38,275 bases of DNA from a virus: IMG/VR virus record IMGVR_UViG_3300032893_000165, positions 1 to 38,275 of that record. One strand, given 5' to 3'. This document shows, one piece after another, positions 38,103-38,275 of the stretch. The notes below the pieces were generated by a model. The model was given only the letters and a program-made list of their open reading frames with translations, searched no databases and was not told the origin of the DNA. Position numbers and translations under genes: made by a program. The stretch's first letter is position 1. Each line of letters opens with the position of its first letter.

Positions 38103-38275
38103 CCTCTCCCAGCACCTCCCTCACCCGGGCGAGTGTGGCGCGCATGTCGCAGCCGTCACAATCTCGGCCACCGTGCATCCAGACGTGGGCAGCATGGACG
38201 ATGTCCGCCAACTCCCTCACCAGCGCGGTCAGTTGCTCGGCGCGCCGTGTTGCCGCGACACGATGCGAACGCTCG
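38071..38275 (-). CDS. Small coiled-coil/Cys protein, 3' part (cut by window edge)
   Basis: An open frame enters at the right edge and ends TAA at 38071-38073. About 67 residues are visible: ERSHRVAATRRAEQLTALVRELADI, an aromatic HVWMHGGRDCDGCDM with a C-x2-C pair, and RATLARVREVLGEASEPDSPPRR. The AEQLTALVRELA stretch is nearly repeated in the gene at 177-611. The piece starting at 115 (minus strand, left edge) supplies a matching N-terminal half, but one or more bases must be missing at the join to keep frame. Function unknown. Confidence 0.6.
   Translation of the reverse strand, partial: ERSHRVAATRRAEQLTALVRELADIVHAAHVWMHGGRDCDGCDMRATLARVREVLGEASEPDSPPRR
38204..38245. repeat. 42-bp near-identical repeat, right copy
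   Basis: Partner of 274-315 (41 of 42 identical). Both ends of the window therefore carry almost the same 42 bases in the same orientation, within paralogous coding sequence. Confidence 0.9.

Overview
The window reads as an essentially complete genome of a short-tailed (podovirus-like) tailed phage of a high-GC bacterium. Support: P22-type portal, scaffold and coat genes in order, tail hub and adaptor proteins, several ejection-type proteins and a lysin, with no tape measure, tail sheath or tail tube genes. No integrase, excisionase or recognisable lysogeny repressor was seen, so a lytic lifestyle is the simpler reading. The host cannot be named from the sequence; GC-rich codon use and sigma70-like promoters fit a Gram-negative such as a myxobacterium or high-GC proteobacterium, but that is inference.

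Layout. Positions 1-3023 (minus strand) form one accessory operon of twelve mostly small genes, each joined to the next by an overlapping stop/start. They include Cys-rich proteins, coiled-coil proteins, two or three tiny membrane peptides, a small lipoprotein and an HTPGPW protein. The operon starts at a near-consensus promoter that shares its palindromic -10 hexamer with a promoter for the rightward genes. The minus-strand gene cut by the left end appears to continue at the right end (38071-38275), so the molecule is probably circularly permuted or circular, with at least one base missing at the join.

Positions 3113-9465 (plus strand) hold DNA metabolism: a ribbon-helix-helix regulator, a replication initiator-like protein with an ACGN repeat tract, a DnaC/IstB-like helicase loader, an ERF single-strand annealing protein, an HTH protein, an HNH nuclease, a Cas4-like Fe-S nuclease and a DNA methyltransferase. 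An opposite-strand pair (ribbon-helix-helix plus endonuclease VII-like resolvase) sits inside this block. Positions 9465-12274 hold a run of small coupled genes leading into the large terminase.

Positions 12271-36062 are packaging and virion genes: TerL, a tiny Trp/Cys-rich protein, portal, collagen-like fibre, a small conserved protein, scaffold, coat, two decoration-type proteins, a 1434-residue tail spike, connector and hub proteins, a GNAT-like protein, an ejection protein ending in an S74-type chaperone domain, three further ejection-type proteins and a tail fibre. Two HNH genes are inserted between virion genes. Positions 36297-37750 hold a probable lysis cassette.

The most notable content is in the virion block. 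A roughly 90-residue module occurs seven times in three different structural genes. Two of its copies interrupt a C-terminal SGNH-hydrolase-like domain of the tail spike, whose Ser, Asn and Asp-x-x-His positions all appear to be lost.
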